Positions 34,795 through 42,847 of a DNA stretch of 64,000 nt are shown piece after piece. The notes under the pieces were generated by a model, which did not search any database, was not told where the DNA came from, and saw only the letters and a program-made list of their open reading frames with translations. Each line of letters opens with the position of its first letter. The first letter of the stretch is position 1. This DNA is from Paenibacillus lautus NBRC 15380 (GTDB lineage: Bacteria; Bacillota; Bacilli; Paenibacillales; Paenibacillaceae): the NCBI RefSeq assembly GCF_004000945.1, contig NZ_BIMF01000003.1, forward strand, positions 124,001 to 188,000. The letters run 5' to 3'. Made by a program: the position numbers and the translations under genes.

Positions 34795-35970
34795 CTAACT
34801 TAATGACTGTGCTGCAAAATGGTAAAACGCCATGGCATCCTCTCCGGTGGCAAAACCGGCCTGTGCTATCTTGTCGCTGCCTCCGCCTTTACCGCGGTAA
34901 TCGGCCAGATACTGCTTAAAGAACGCACCGCAGGCGAGTCCGCTCTGTCCTCCTTGGGCGAGGACAACCTTTTGGTCCGCGGTGGACACGAAGAGCACGA
35001 TAACTTCAGCTTCTTCGGTAAGCTTGTCCGCCAGGTTCTGCATATCCTTCAACGGCTTGTCCGCAAAAACATGTTTGATCAGGCTGCCTTGACGTTCGGC
35101 CAATAGCTTCCCGGCCAGGTAAGCGTCATTCTCGGCCTTCACGACGTTCAATTCTGCCTGGAGCTGCTTCTGCTCCTGATCCCATTTTGCAATCCGATCC
35201 AGAATCTCTTCCTTTGCGGTATTAAACCTAACCGAAAGGCTGCCGAGAATCTCCATTCCGGCATTAAATTCTTTTAACGCTCGATATCCGCATTTAAAAT
35301 AGAGACGCATATGCCCCTTCTGCTTCTCGGCTCTCAGCAGTTTGATCATTCCGATCTCACCGGTTGCAGATACATGTGTACCGCCGCAGGCGTTATATTC
35401 GATACCTTCGATTTCTACGATCCGGATATCGTCGGTTACCTTCGGCTGCTTCACCAGCGGCAGGGCGGCAGCCTGCTCCCGACTCACAACATAATTCGTT
35501 ATCTTTCGATTAAGATAAACCTGGTCATTGACCTCCAACTCCAGCATCATCAACTGGTCCTGAGGCAGGTCAGATCGAGCGATATCAATGGTGGCGTAAT
35601 CCTGACCCAGGTGGAAACTGAGCGTTTCCGCCTGGCATACTTCCAGACATATGGCAGACAGGAGATGCTGGCCGCTATGATGCTGCATATGGTCAAATCT
35701 TCTATTCCAATCCAAACGGCAGCCAACCTCTTCTTTCTCAGGAAAACGCTCGACTTTATGCAGAATTTCTCCTTCCACCTGAACGACATCAAGAACGGGA
35801 ATTTTATCGATCCACCCTAGGTCACAAGGCTGCCCTCCGCCGTGCGGATAAAAGGCCGTCTCCTCCATTACCAGATAGGTTCCGTCTTCCCGCTCCAGTT
35901 TGTGTATGATTCGTGTCTCCCACTCCCGAATATGAGTGGATTCGTAATATAACTTCTTTGTCATTTTCAT
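34795..35970 (-). CDS. AlaX-type tRNA-Ala editing protein with DHHA1 domain
   Basis: Trans-editing deacylase of 391 residues, related to the editing half of alanyl-tRNA synthetase. It removes Ser (and possibly Gly) wrongly attached to tRNA-Ala. Seen are FYPHGGGQP (40-48), the zinc-site HSGQH (H98, H102), the CGGTH motif (C195, H199), a coiled-coil near 245-285 and a C-terminal DHHA1 domain with RGKGGGSDKIAQAG. Length and order match AlaX-L. The ATG follows GCGAGG; a second ATG two codons on is equally good. No T-box was seen upstream. Its GC content is higher than that of its neighbours, so it may be older in this location. Confidence 0.9.
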   Translation of the reverse strand: MKMTKKLYYESTHIREWETRIIHKLEREDGTYLVMEETAFYPHGGGQPCDLGWIDKIPVLDVVQVEGEILHKVERFPEKEEVGCRLDWNRRFDHMQHHSGQHLLSAICLEVCQAETLSFHLGQDYATIDIARSDLPQDQLMMLELEVNDQVYLNRKITNYVVSREQAAALPLVKQPKVTDDIRIVEIEGIEYNACGGTHVSATGEIGMIKLLRAEKQKGHMRLYFKCGYRALKEFNAGMEILGSLSVRFNTAKEEILDRIAKWDQEQKQLQAELNVVKAENDAYLAGKLLAERQGSLIKHVFADKPLKDMQNLADKLTEEAEVIVLFVSTADQKVVLAQGGQSGLACGAFFKQYLADYRGKGGGSDKIAQAGFATGEDAMAFYHFAAQSLS

Positions 35971-36029
35971 ATCCTCGCAGTTCTCAGGTTAAATTAACTT
36001 TAGTCACAGCTTGCTAGCACTCGTTAGTT

Positions 36030-36170
36030 TTAAGTACATTCTACTTCTTCTTCCCTTTTTCTTGAAACTAAAATCATGCTTACTATATTTAATAATAGAA
36101 CAGCAAAAAACATATACAAGGTAATTGGGTCTCCTCCAGATGGAACTTCATCTGCTATATATCCAGAGAT
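36030..36170 (-). pseudogene. Small membrane protein fragment
   Basis: Open frame with a stop at 36030-36032. From a TTG near 36159 it reads LIISGYIADEVPSGGDPITL and a hydrophobic helix YMFFAVLLLNIVSMILVS, ending in a basic/acidic tail. Only one membrane segment remains and there is no ATG. It looks like the C-terminal part of a small two-helix membrane protein cut by the adjoining GNAT gene. Confidence 0.4.
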
Positions 36171-36194
36171 GATCAATTTATTCCTGATACAGAA

Positions 36195-36572
36195 CTAGAC
36201 AGTCTTCTCGAAAATGTACAGATCATCTTCTTCTCTGACTTTGGTAAATCCGCACATTGTATAGAAGTGATGATTTTTGACACTCCAGCTAGGAGTATCC
36301 AACCACCATTTTGTGCTATCCGGAAAACTTCCTTCAATTTCTTTCATTACTTTTTTACCGATTCCTTGATTCTGATATTTTGGGTCAATAAAAATTCGCC
36401 CTAGATTATGTACTTGATTGCTTTCTATAAATATCATAGCCTTTACAAACTCTGTTAAAATAAACACTTTATTCAATGATTCAATATTTCGCTCAGCCCA
36501 AAGCTTAAACTTTAGCCTTATCATGGATAAGCCGCCTTCAATAAAAAATATATGATGCTTAACGCCCCGCAA
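36195..36572 (-). CDS. GNAT acetyltransferase, short at the N-terminus
   Basis: The 125-residue product has a clear acetyl-CoA site, GRIFIDPKYQNQGIGKKVMK, and the end motif SWSVKNHHFYTMCGFTKVRE. The first 45 residues are not GNAT-like, and the protein is about 20-25 residues shorter than usual. Either the N-terminus has been replaced or truncated, or this is a minimal member. No good ribosome binding site precedes the first ATG. Confidence 0.65.
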   Translation of the reverse strand: MRGVKHHIFFIEGGLSMIRLKFKLWAERNIESLNKVFILTEFVKAMIFIESNQVHNLGRIFIDPKYQNQGIGKKVMKEIEGSFPDSTKWWLDTPSWSVKNHHFYTMCGFTKVREEDDLYIFEKTV

Positions 36573-36580
36573 CTATGGCG

Positions 36581-36619
36581 CAACCCGACCTTAGATAACT
36601 CTTATCTTAGGTCGGGTTG
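36581..36619 (-). terminator. Long hairpin between the protease-like and GNAT genes
   Basis: CAACCCGACCTTAGATAA pairs with its complement over 18 positions with one mismatch and a three-base loop. It is just downstream of the aspartyl-protease remnant. Confidence 0.7.
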
Positions 36620-36635
36620 TGTTGTCTGAATAAGT

Positions 36636-37006
36636 TTAAATACGTAATTCTAATGTTTTCAAGTCAATAATAAAATTTTGTTGTTTCAATATATCCAATC
36701 CGAGTAGCCCTTTATGATCTTTAGGCAATATGCCTACATCTATTTCTATATTTTCAATGCTTCTTGCACCTATTTGAATCCTGTCCATAATTTTTGTGTA
36801 GAAAGGAATGCTTCCACCAATCCCGCATGCTTCATATATGGACCCCCTGTTTCGTAGGTCACACCGATTTCCTCTAAAATATCAGGACTAATTATAGTAT
36901 GTGAAGATCCTGTATCTATAATTACATCATCTATATTCAACACGCTTCCTCTGAACGTAACGATAAGTGACGTCGTAATTAACTGTCCGTCATAGTTAAT
37001 TTTCAT
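36636..37006 (-). pseudogene. Retropepsin-like aspartyl protease, frameshifted
   Basis: The first 55 residues are those of a bacterial retropepsin-like protein: SVLNIDDVIIDTGSSHTIIS with the active-site DTGS. At about 36820-36828 the frame shifts by one base. The neighbouring frame then gives GIGGSIPFYTKIMDRIQIGA, an I-D-V strand and GLLGLDILKQQNFIIDLKTL up to TAA at 36636-36638. Together they form the expected 122-residue protein with flap glycines and the GLLGLD motif. The gene needs one base (missing near GCGGG) to be whole. It overlaps the 85-residue gene upstream by eleven bases. Confidence 0.72.
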
Positions 37007-37253
37007 TACGATTACGACTCACTCTCATTAATGGATCCCGGCGAAGATGAATCACAAAGTCTTTATTTGAAGTATGGTAAACTAAATCCCCAGGCTTTGC
37101 TTGAAAAAACTCTTTATTAGCATCTTCTTCTGATATTGTACGAATCGGTGCAACTTCATCTACTATTTTTTTGTTGCCTTCCTCATGATAATCAAGTATG
37201 GAAACCAGAACAAATTGGTCAGGGAACATTTCTCTTACTTCTTGCCACTTCAT
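36996..37253 (-). CDS. Small partner protein of the retropepsin-like gene
   Basis: An 85-residue acidic protein (KWQEVREMFPDQFVLVSILD, and SEEDANKEFFQAKPGDLVYH) with no named domain. Its stop lies inside the start of the aspartyl-protease-like gene, an eleven-base overlap, so the two are translationally coupled. I believe that this small protein plus retropepsin pair recurs in Firmicutes, but I cannot verify it here. A toxin-antitoxin-like or processing role is only a guess. Confidence 0.6.
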   Translation of the reverse strand: MKWQEVREMFPDQFVLVSILDYHEEGNKKIVDEVAPIRTISEEDANKEFFQAKPGDLVYHTSNKDFVIHLRRDPLMRVSRNRNEN

Positions 37254-37344
37254 TCGTTCTACCTCCTACAACTTCGTTCTAATTCTTTTTTCTATCATGA
37301 TTTTATCATACTTAAAGTAGAGCATTCTCAATCTATTTGTGTAT

Positions 37345-37848
37345 TCATAATACTTTGTAAAAATACGGCCCACACATGTCTTCATGGGTATTCACATACG
37401 TCCAAGTAAAGTTTTTATCAAAAATATATATATCTTGTTGAGAATCAAAATCCTCCGCGACTACTGCATTTGCGTTACTGTATAGAAATACATCGGGAGA
37501 GTTTTGGTACATTACATATAATTCATCTTTTATTTCAATATTAAAAGCATTTCTTGCTGCATTTTCTTTCAAACAACCTTGTATTTCATAACTAAAAATA
37601 TGCCACTTATATTGACTGTAATAAATGCTTTCTTTTACATCTTCACTAATGTTTAGTGTAAATGTCTTATCCCATCTATCAATAATTTCTGTTGCTCCAT
37701 CAAATACATCTGAGATGTTTACGGCTTTTTCAATTAATTTTTCCCTGTATAAATAGTTTTCTTGAAATATTTTTATTGACCAATATATTTTTTGCAATTC
37801 TCTTTCTGGTAAGCTATCTAAAATCAATTGAATCTCTTTTCTGACCAA
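37345..37848 (-). CDS. DUF4275-type protein
   Basis: Protein of 167 residues that matches the DUF4275 pattern: a WHIFSYE segment, GCLKENAARNAFNIE, YVMYQNSPDVFLYSNANAVV and the close VDK-FTWTYV-THE-x-CGPYF (here DKNFTWTYVNTHEDMCGPYF). Function unknown. The first 30 residues are a predicted helix. No gene partner is apparent. Confidence 0.65.
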   Translation of the reverse strand: MVRKEIQLILDSLPERELQKIYWSIKIFQENYLYREKLIEKAVNISDVFDGATEIIDRWDKTFTLNISEDVKESIYYSQYKWHIFSYEIQGCLKENAARNAFNIEIKDELYVMYQNSPDVFLYSNANAVVAEDFDSQQDIYIFDKNFTWTYVNTHEDMCGPYFYKVL

Positions 37849-37910
37849 GTTCTCTCCCCCTAAATAAGTGTAATCCTTTATTATACTTATGGGCCCTCTT
37901 CTCGATTTAC

Positions 37911-38504
37911 TTACAAAAGGCTCTTTCCTAGCATCGGTTCAACTTGTTCTATCCATTTATGCTCTTTATCTGCTAACAAGGTTTTCCATCCAAGTTCGAT
38001 AACCGGGTTTAAGTTCTTTTCTTGATCATCAATATAAACAACCGTTTGGCCGGATTCAAATTGTTTCCCGACATGTTGAAATATTCGTATATCGGGTTTG
38101 CTTAAACCTACTTGATTTGAAATCGTTATGCTCCTGGAATACGGTTCTACTCTTTCTAATATCGGTTCCAACCATTCCTTACAATGGTTACTTAATATGT
38201 GGATATCTGCGATTTCACTCCACTCAGCCAAGTAATTTAAGCCAGGGAGTGGTTCCAGTGATTGCATTAATAATTCTCTGGCTTGCTCTTTGTTGATCTT
38301 CTTCATTCGCTGGCTCATCCATCCCCAAAATTCCTCTTCTTTGATCTTTCCTGTCCATAAATCTTTTCGAATCTCGTCAAATTGTCCTCTGATGTCTTGA
38401 AACGAGATTTCGGAACCCTCAGATAATTTGAGCCAAACCACAGGTGAAAAATTACTTACTAATACACCAGCTAAATCTAATACCAGTTGTGGCTTGGCAG
38501 TCAT
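37911..38504 (-). CDS. HAD-superfamily hydrolase
   Basis: HAD protein of 197 residues. The first motif is LVLDLAGVLVSN, in which the second Asp of DxD is replaced by Ala, as in several GVL-type HAD proteins; a helical cap follows. Motif II is IHILSNHCKEW, motif III K in SNQVGLSKPD and motif IV VVYIDDQEKNL. It probably hydrolyses a phosphate or halide substrate, although loss of the general-acid Asp would weaken phosphatase activity. Confidence 0.8.
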   Translation of the reverse strand: MTAKPQLVLDLAGVLVSNFSPVVWLKLSEGSEISFQDIRGQFDEIRKDLWTGKIKEEEFWGWMSQRMKKINKEQARELLMQSLEPLPGLNYLAEWSEIADIHILSNHCKEWLEPILERVEPYSRSITISNQVGLSKPDIRIFQHVGKQFESGQTVVYIDDQEKNLNPVIELGWKTLLADKEHKWIEQVEPMLGKSLL

Positions 38505-38551
38505 CGAATCATCTCCATATCTTTTGCATATTCACGAACTACCTTTTATAA

Positions 38552-38743
38552 TTATTCATTGGTCTTGTTTAATTCTTGATTTAGTCTATCAATTTTGTCT
38601 TCTATTCTTCTCAAGCTTTCTTTTGTATTTTTTGTGTGTAGAATGAATCTATTTACAAATCGAAATAATCCCACAAAAAACAGTATAACTAATAAAACAA
38701 CAATGAATATTTGAAATAACATTGCCATCGAAAAAAAGCCCAA
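38552..38743 (-). CDS. Small membrane protein with coiled-coil tail
   Basis: A 63-residue protein: one membrane helix (MLFQIFIVVLLVILFFVGLF) and a charged coiled-coil C-terminus (ESLRRIEDKIDRLNQELNKT). It resembles DUF4083-type proteins of Bacilli. Function unknown. Confidence 0.55.
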   Translation of the reverse strand: MGFFSMAMLFQIFIVVLLVILFFVGLFRFVNRFILHTKNTKESLRRIEDKIDRLNQELNKTNE

Positions 38744-38785
38744 GATATTACCCCCTTAATAAACTAAAAACTAAATTACGCTTTC

Positions 38786-38837
38786 TTCCATGATTATACA
38801 TCCGGCAACCAAGGCGCGGTAGTCCTGCAGTGTGAAT
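38786..38837. repeat. Interspersed ~52-bp repeat, copy C
   Basis: Starts TTCCATGATTATACATCCG, then AACCAAGG, a small G-C hairpin with GGTAGTCCTGC, and TGTGAAT. Same orientation and relative position as copies A and B. A second hairpin (AAGCTGC/GCAGCTT, 38949-38976) lies in the remaining spacer before the glycosyltransferase stop. Confidence 0.6.
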
Positions 38838-39018
38838 ACGTTGTTATCTGATGTAATTTCTTCGCTCGAATCAACTATCTTCCCTCGCTAGTTCAACCAT
38901 TTATCGACTGACGTGTTGCTGCCAGTTGGCACAGTAAAGCTGCCGAATATCTCTGCAGCAGCTTCTTGGCTGTGCTCTTGGTCCTGCGGAGCCCCGTGTT
39001 ACTTAAAGTGCAAACTCT

Positions 39019-40224
39019 TTATTCAGATCTATATTGACTTTTAAATTCGAAAATCTCATCAACAGCTTGATGATACCCACCCGATTGTCGAAAAGATCCA
39101 CTAATATTTGTTGCTGCTTTCTTAAAAGATGAGGAGTTTAACACATGATCTGCAGCTTCACGTAGTTGATTGGCAGTCAAATTTTGCATGTGTAATGTAA
39201 TGCCTGCTCCGATATTGGCGACTTGCCCCGCAATGATCGGCTGATCCGCGTTTTGTGGAATTACAATCAGCGGAACCCCATAATACAGACCTTCATGGGT
39301 GCTGTTCATTCCACCATGTGTAATAAATAATTTAGCGTATTGCAGTACATCGGTTTGTGGAACGTAATTTTTTACGATGAAGTTTTTAGGAATTTCCCCT
39401 ACATCAGAAATTTGGACTTTACTCCCAATCGACATGACAATCGTATGCTCCGTGTTTCCAAATGCCTCTAAACAAAGCTTATAGAAATCCATTGCATGAT
39501 TAAACACGGTACCCAGTGATATGTAAATGGGGTTTTTCCCCTCGATGGCAGTAAAGTCGAAGTTATCTTGCGTTAATCGTGAAGAGATGGATGGCCCTAC
39601 AAATTGATACGTTTGGTCGAATGCTTCTTCTTCAGGTTGAAACTCCCTTGTTGTATAAACGAGCGTAAGCGGCGCTGGATTGCAAAACACTTCGTATGGC
39701 GAATCGATCTCCACCTCATATTTTTCCTTCACCATTGCCGTCAGGCTTTGAAATGTATCGTTTATCGGTTTAACGATGTCTTCAGGGACATTTTTAAAAA
39801 ATGCTTCCAGCATTTTATCGAATGATTCTCGTGTCTGCGCAAAAGTAGTACAAGAGTTGATTGCAGGAAGCTTAAGAATTTGAGCAAGTAATCGTCCACA
39901 GCCAAACATCGAATCATGGATGATATAATCAAAATGCTCTCCTTTGATCTGTTCAAGAACGCTTGGTATGACGATATCTGCCGTAAGTAAAAGACCGTTG
40001 ATTCTTTGGAGCATATAATATCTTCCACCTGAAATAAAGGCTTTTATAAATTTTTGATCGTCAAATGTTCGAACGGTTGCTCCCGTCTTCTCCATACGCT
40101 CCCGAAAAGCTTCTATACAAAAGTACACGACCTCTTCCCCGCGTGAAATAAGCTCCTGCACAACACCAATCGTTGGATTGATATGTCCCTCTGATCCGCC
40201 ATTAATAAATAATACACGCGCCAT
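39019..40224 (-). CDS. MGT-family macrolide-type glycosyltransferase
   Basis: GT1 glycosyltransferase of 401 residues. I take the ATG at 40224 because AAAGGAGTG stands before it and the product begins MARVLFINGGSEGHINPTIG, the typical sugar-acceptor loop. The C-terminal nucleotide-sugar site reads FITHGGMNSTHEGLYYGVPL and VIPQNADQP. Related enzymes inactivate macrolides or modify other lipophilic acceptors with UDP-glucose. Together with the FusB-family gene this adds to a set of resistance-type functions in this segment. The acceptor is unknown. Confidence 0.88.
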   Translation of the reverse strand: MARVLFINGGSEGHINPTIGVVQELISRGEEVVYFCIEAFRERMEKTGATVRTFDDQKFIKAFISGGRYYMLQRINGLLLTADIVIPSVLEQIKGEHFDYIIHDSMFGCGRLLAQILKLPAINSCTTFAQTRESFDKMLEAFFKNVPEDIVKPINDTFQSLTAMVKEKYEVEIDSPYEVFCNPAPLTLVYTTREFQPEEEAFDQTYQFVGPSISSRLTQDNFDFTAIEGKNPIYISLGTVFNHAMDFYKLCLEAFGNTEHTIVMSIGSKVQISDVGEIPKNFIVKNYVPQTDVLQYAKLFITHGGMNSTHEGLYYGVPLIVIPQNADQPIIAGQVANIGAGITLHMQNLTANQLREAADHVLNSSSFKKAATNISGSFRQSGGYHQAVDEIFEFKSQYRSE

Positions 40225-40969
40225 TTCAACCACTCCTTTAGGTATGCTGTTCTCTAAACGATGAATGAGTAAGGGGCACTGTCCCATACCATTGTTCGAA
40301 TCCATAATGGAATCACGTTTATCATAGTACAATACTTGAAAATCTCAAACTTGGATCGCCATATTTTTGGTTTAAGCAATGTCGTTACAGAGCCGGTCTT
40401 ACTTCATGGACAGTTCTGGACCTGGGGTACCAAAAATCAAAATCGTTCGATATACATGTTTCTTTCCAATGCGAAGTGGGTAATTGTATTAAACATATTA
40501 TTGCAGTTATACAGTCCTACTCGAAAGGGACTCGTTGCCTGCTTACGCATTTTGCATATATCCATTTGGGCCGAGGGAAGTAATACGAACAGGGGCATAC
40601 AGGCTTGGAATACTTCTTCGGATGGATGTAACAAGGGATTGCACAGTTTGGAAAGCTATAATGCATATAAAGGTGGAATTTTGGGTATGTAAGTCAATGC
40701 CATAACGAAGATTTTCAACTTAAATTGTTAGTACCCTCAGGGCTTCCTCTTAGATTGTTCTCCACCCCTTAATCATGCGCTTAATCCTATTCCATTTTGA
40801 TTTCTTTTGATGCTAACTTGCTTAGCTTCATTTTCCATTTCTACATAACAATGCTGAAGCCTTCCCTTAACTCTAGCGCCACATTTCCCCCAACAGTTTT
40901 TGGGTCCCCAATGGATGATATGCCAAATGCTCCGCATAATATGGATACTGCTTGCAAAGGGGCGATTGG
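40225..40969. promoter_or_regulatory. Long gene-free stretch upstream of opuC
   Basis: About 745 bases without a gene I can support. The longest frames (for example 40336-40692 on the plus strand) have no ribosome binding site and no protein-like composition. The stretch must hold the promoters of the glycosyltransferase and of opuC. I see no riboswitch-like structure that I can name. Confidence 0.5.
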
Positions 40970-42133
40970 ATGATAGTACTGGAGCATGTGAACAAGGTTT
41001 ACGATAATGGCTTTCACGCGCTGAAAGACATTAATCTTGAATTCAAAAAAGGGGAAATTACCGTCCTCATCGGACCGAGCGGCTGTGGCAAATCAACTAC
41101 CATGAAGCTGATCAACGCGCTCAATACGCCATCGTCGGGTAAAGTACTGATTGACGGTAAGGACATCTCGAGATTGAATCCGGTTGAACTGCGGCGCAAT
41201 ATCGGGTATGTCATTCAAAGCGTTGGTTTATTTCCGCATATGAACATTTCCAAGAACGCGGGTGTGGTTCCACGTCTGAAGAAGTGGGATAAAGACAAAA
41301 CAGATCAAAAAGTAAATGAATTGTTGGACATGGTCGGACTGGACCACACCATTTATGGTACGCGCTATCCATCCGAGCTTAGCGGTGGACAACAGCAGCG
41401 TGTAGGCGTAGTGCGAGCGCTGGCAGCTGAACCTGATATCATCCTGATGGATGAGCCGTTCTCCGCACTGGATCCCATCAGCCGCGAGCAGCTTCAGGAT
41501 GAGCTGATCCGGCTTCAGCAGGAGCTCAATAAAACCATTATCTTTGTTACGCATGATATGGATGAAGCTATTAAAATTGCGGATACCATCGTTCTGATGA
41601 AAGATGGTGAAGTGATTCAAACGGGTAAACCGGACACCATTTTACGGCATCCCGCAAACGAATTTGTACGTGACTTTATCGGTTCCAAACGTCTGCAGAA
41701 TGAGAATGAAAGCGCCTATGAAATTCCGCTTGTGGATGAAGTGATGATTACGAATCCGGTCACGGCATTCCCGAGCCGGGGATTAGCCGAAGCCATCAAG
41801 ATGATGGAAATGAAGCGGGTCGATTCGCTGCTGATCGTGGATCGGAACCGTCAGCTCCAAGGAGCGGTTTCGATCTACCGGGTGCTTGACCAATACGGCG
41901 AGGAAGGCAAAACGGTGGCGGACGTGATGCATCCGGTCCGTTTTTCCGTAGCTTCGGGAAGCACGCTTCCGCAGGCCATCGAGATCATGGACAGCCACCA
42001 GCTCAGTAATCTCCCTGTCATAGACAGTAATAACCGGTTCCTCGGATTAATCACTAGAGGCAGTGTGGTTAAACATTTGGCCGAAGTCTACCCAACGATG
42101 GCTCCTCCGGTGCTGAACGGAGAGGGTGAGTGA
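40970..42133 (+). CDS. opuCA: Osmolyte ABC transporter ATPase with CBS domains
   Basis: ATPase of 387 residues from the ATG at 40970, preceded by AAGGGG; an ATG at 40952 is less likely. Walker A is GPSGCGKST (35-43), signature LSGGQQQRVGVVRAL and Walker B DIILMDEPFSALDP. The C-terminal 130 residues form two CBS modules (MITNPVTAFPSRG and VMHPVRFSVASG), which in OpuC-type systems sense ionic strength or c-di-AMP. Four genes opuCA-B-C-D overlap or abut, and together they import quaternary ammonium osmoprotectants such as glycine betaine, carnitine or choline. Confidence 0.93.
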   Translation: MIVLEHVNKVYDNGFHALKDINLEFKKGEITVLIGPSGCGKSTTMKLINALNTPSSGKVLIDGKDISRLNPVELRRNIGYVIQSVGLFPHMNISKNAGVVPRLKKWDKDKTDQKVNELLDMVGLDHTIYGTRYPSELSGGQQQRVGVVRALAAEPDIILMDEPFSALDPISREQLQDELIRLQQELNKTIIFVTHDMDEAIKIADTIVLMKDGEVIQTGKPDTILRHPANEFVRDFIGSKRLQNENESAYEIPLVDEVMITNPVTAFPSRGLAEAIKMMEMKRVDSLLIVDRNRQLQGAVSIYRVLDQYGEEGKTVADVMHPVRFSVASGSTLPQAIEIMDSHQLSNLPVIDSNNRFLGLITRGSVVKHLAEVYPTMAPPVLNGEGE

Positions 42134-42134
42134 T

Positions 42135-42800
42135 ATGAATGCATTTTGGAGTTTCATCACAGATCGTTATCCGGATATTCTGAAGGCATTACAGGAGCAT
42201 CTGGTCCTCTCATTCTCTGCCGTGCTGCTCGGGACTGTGATTGCCGTACCGATCGGAATCCTGCTGGTCTACAACCGGCTTGGCTGGGTGAACAGCATCG
42301 TGTTTTTCATTACGAACCTGTTCCAGACGATTCCGAGCCTGGCACTTCTGGCCATACTGATTCCACTGCTCGGCATCGGCATGAAGCCGGCCATACTGGC
42401 ACTGTTTCTGTACTCCCTGATGCCGATCCTGCGGAATACCTATGACGGTTTTCAATCCGTGGATAAAGGCGTACTCAATTCGGCCAGGGGGATGGGATAC
42501 AGCACCGCCCAAACGATTTTGAGAATTCAGCTCCCCTTATCGCTTCCTTACATCATGTCCGGTGTCCGCATTACGACCGTGTACATCATCAGTTGGGCAA
42601 CACTGGCTTCCCTGATTGGTGCTGGCGGTTTAGGCCAGCTTATTGTATCTGGACTTGGTGTCAACAAGCCCGAGATGATCTTCATCGGTGGTATTGGCGC
42701 TATACTCCTGGCACTTGTAGCTGACGGTCTGCTTGGGCTGCTTGAGGGCTGGCTAAGCAAACACTACCATCAGACTCAGACCCGGGACGCTGTGATATGA
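42135..42800 (+). CDS. opuCB: Osmolyte ABC transporter permease
   Basis: Membrane subunit of 221 residues from the ATG at 42135 (GGAGAGGG upstream). A GTG at 42126 would add three codons and overlap the ATPase gene. Six hydrophobic segments; the ProW-like loop reads LNSARGMGYSTAQTILRIQL. It resembles the second permease at 43763 and pairs with it. Start and stop are coupled to both neighbours. Confidence 0.92.
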   Translation: MNAFWSFITDRYPDILKALQEHLVLSFSAVLLGTVIAVPIGILLVYNRLGWVNSIVFFITNLFQTIPSLALLAILIPLLGIGMKPAILALFLYSLMPILRNTYDGFQSVDKGVLNSARGMGYSTAQTILRIQLPLSLPYIMSGVRITTVYIISWATLASLIGAGGLGQLIVSGLGVNKPEMIFIGGIGAILLALVADGLLGLLEGWLSKHYHQTQTRDAVI

Positions 42801-42847
42801 GTTACATCAACCGTAACCAGCGGGCCGGACGGAACAAGGAAGGCGTG

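Noticed and set aside
24314-40224. Integron-like cassette array as an explanation for the one-way small genes
   Set aside because: No attC-like palindromes recur between the genes and no integrase is present; only three copies of the short repeat exist and two are outside this stretch.
40336-40692. 118-codon plus-strand frame between the glycosyltransferase and opuCA
   Set aside because: No ribosome binding site and no recognisable domain; the region is more likely leader and spacer.
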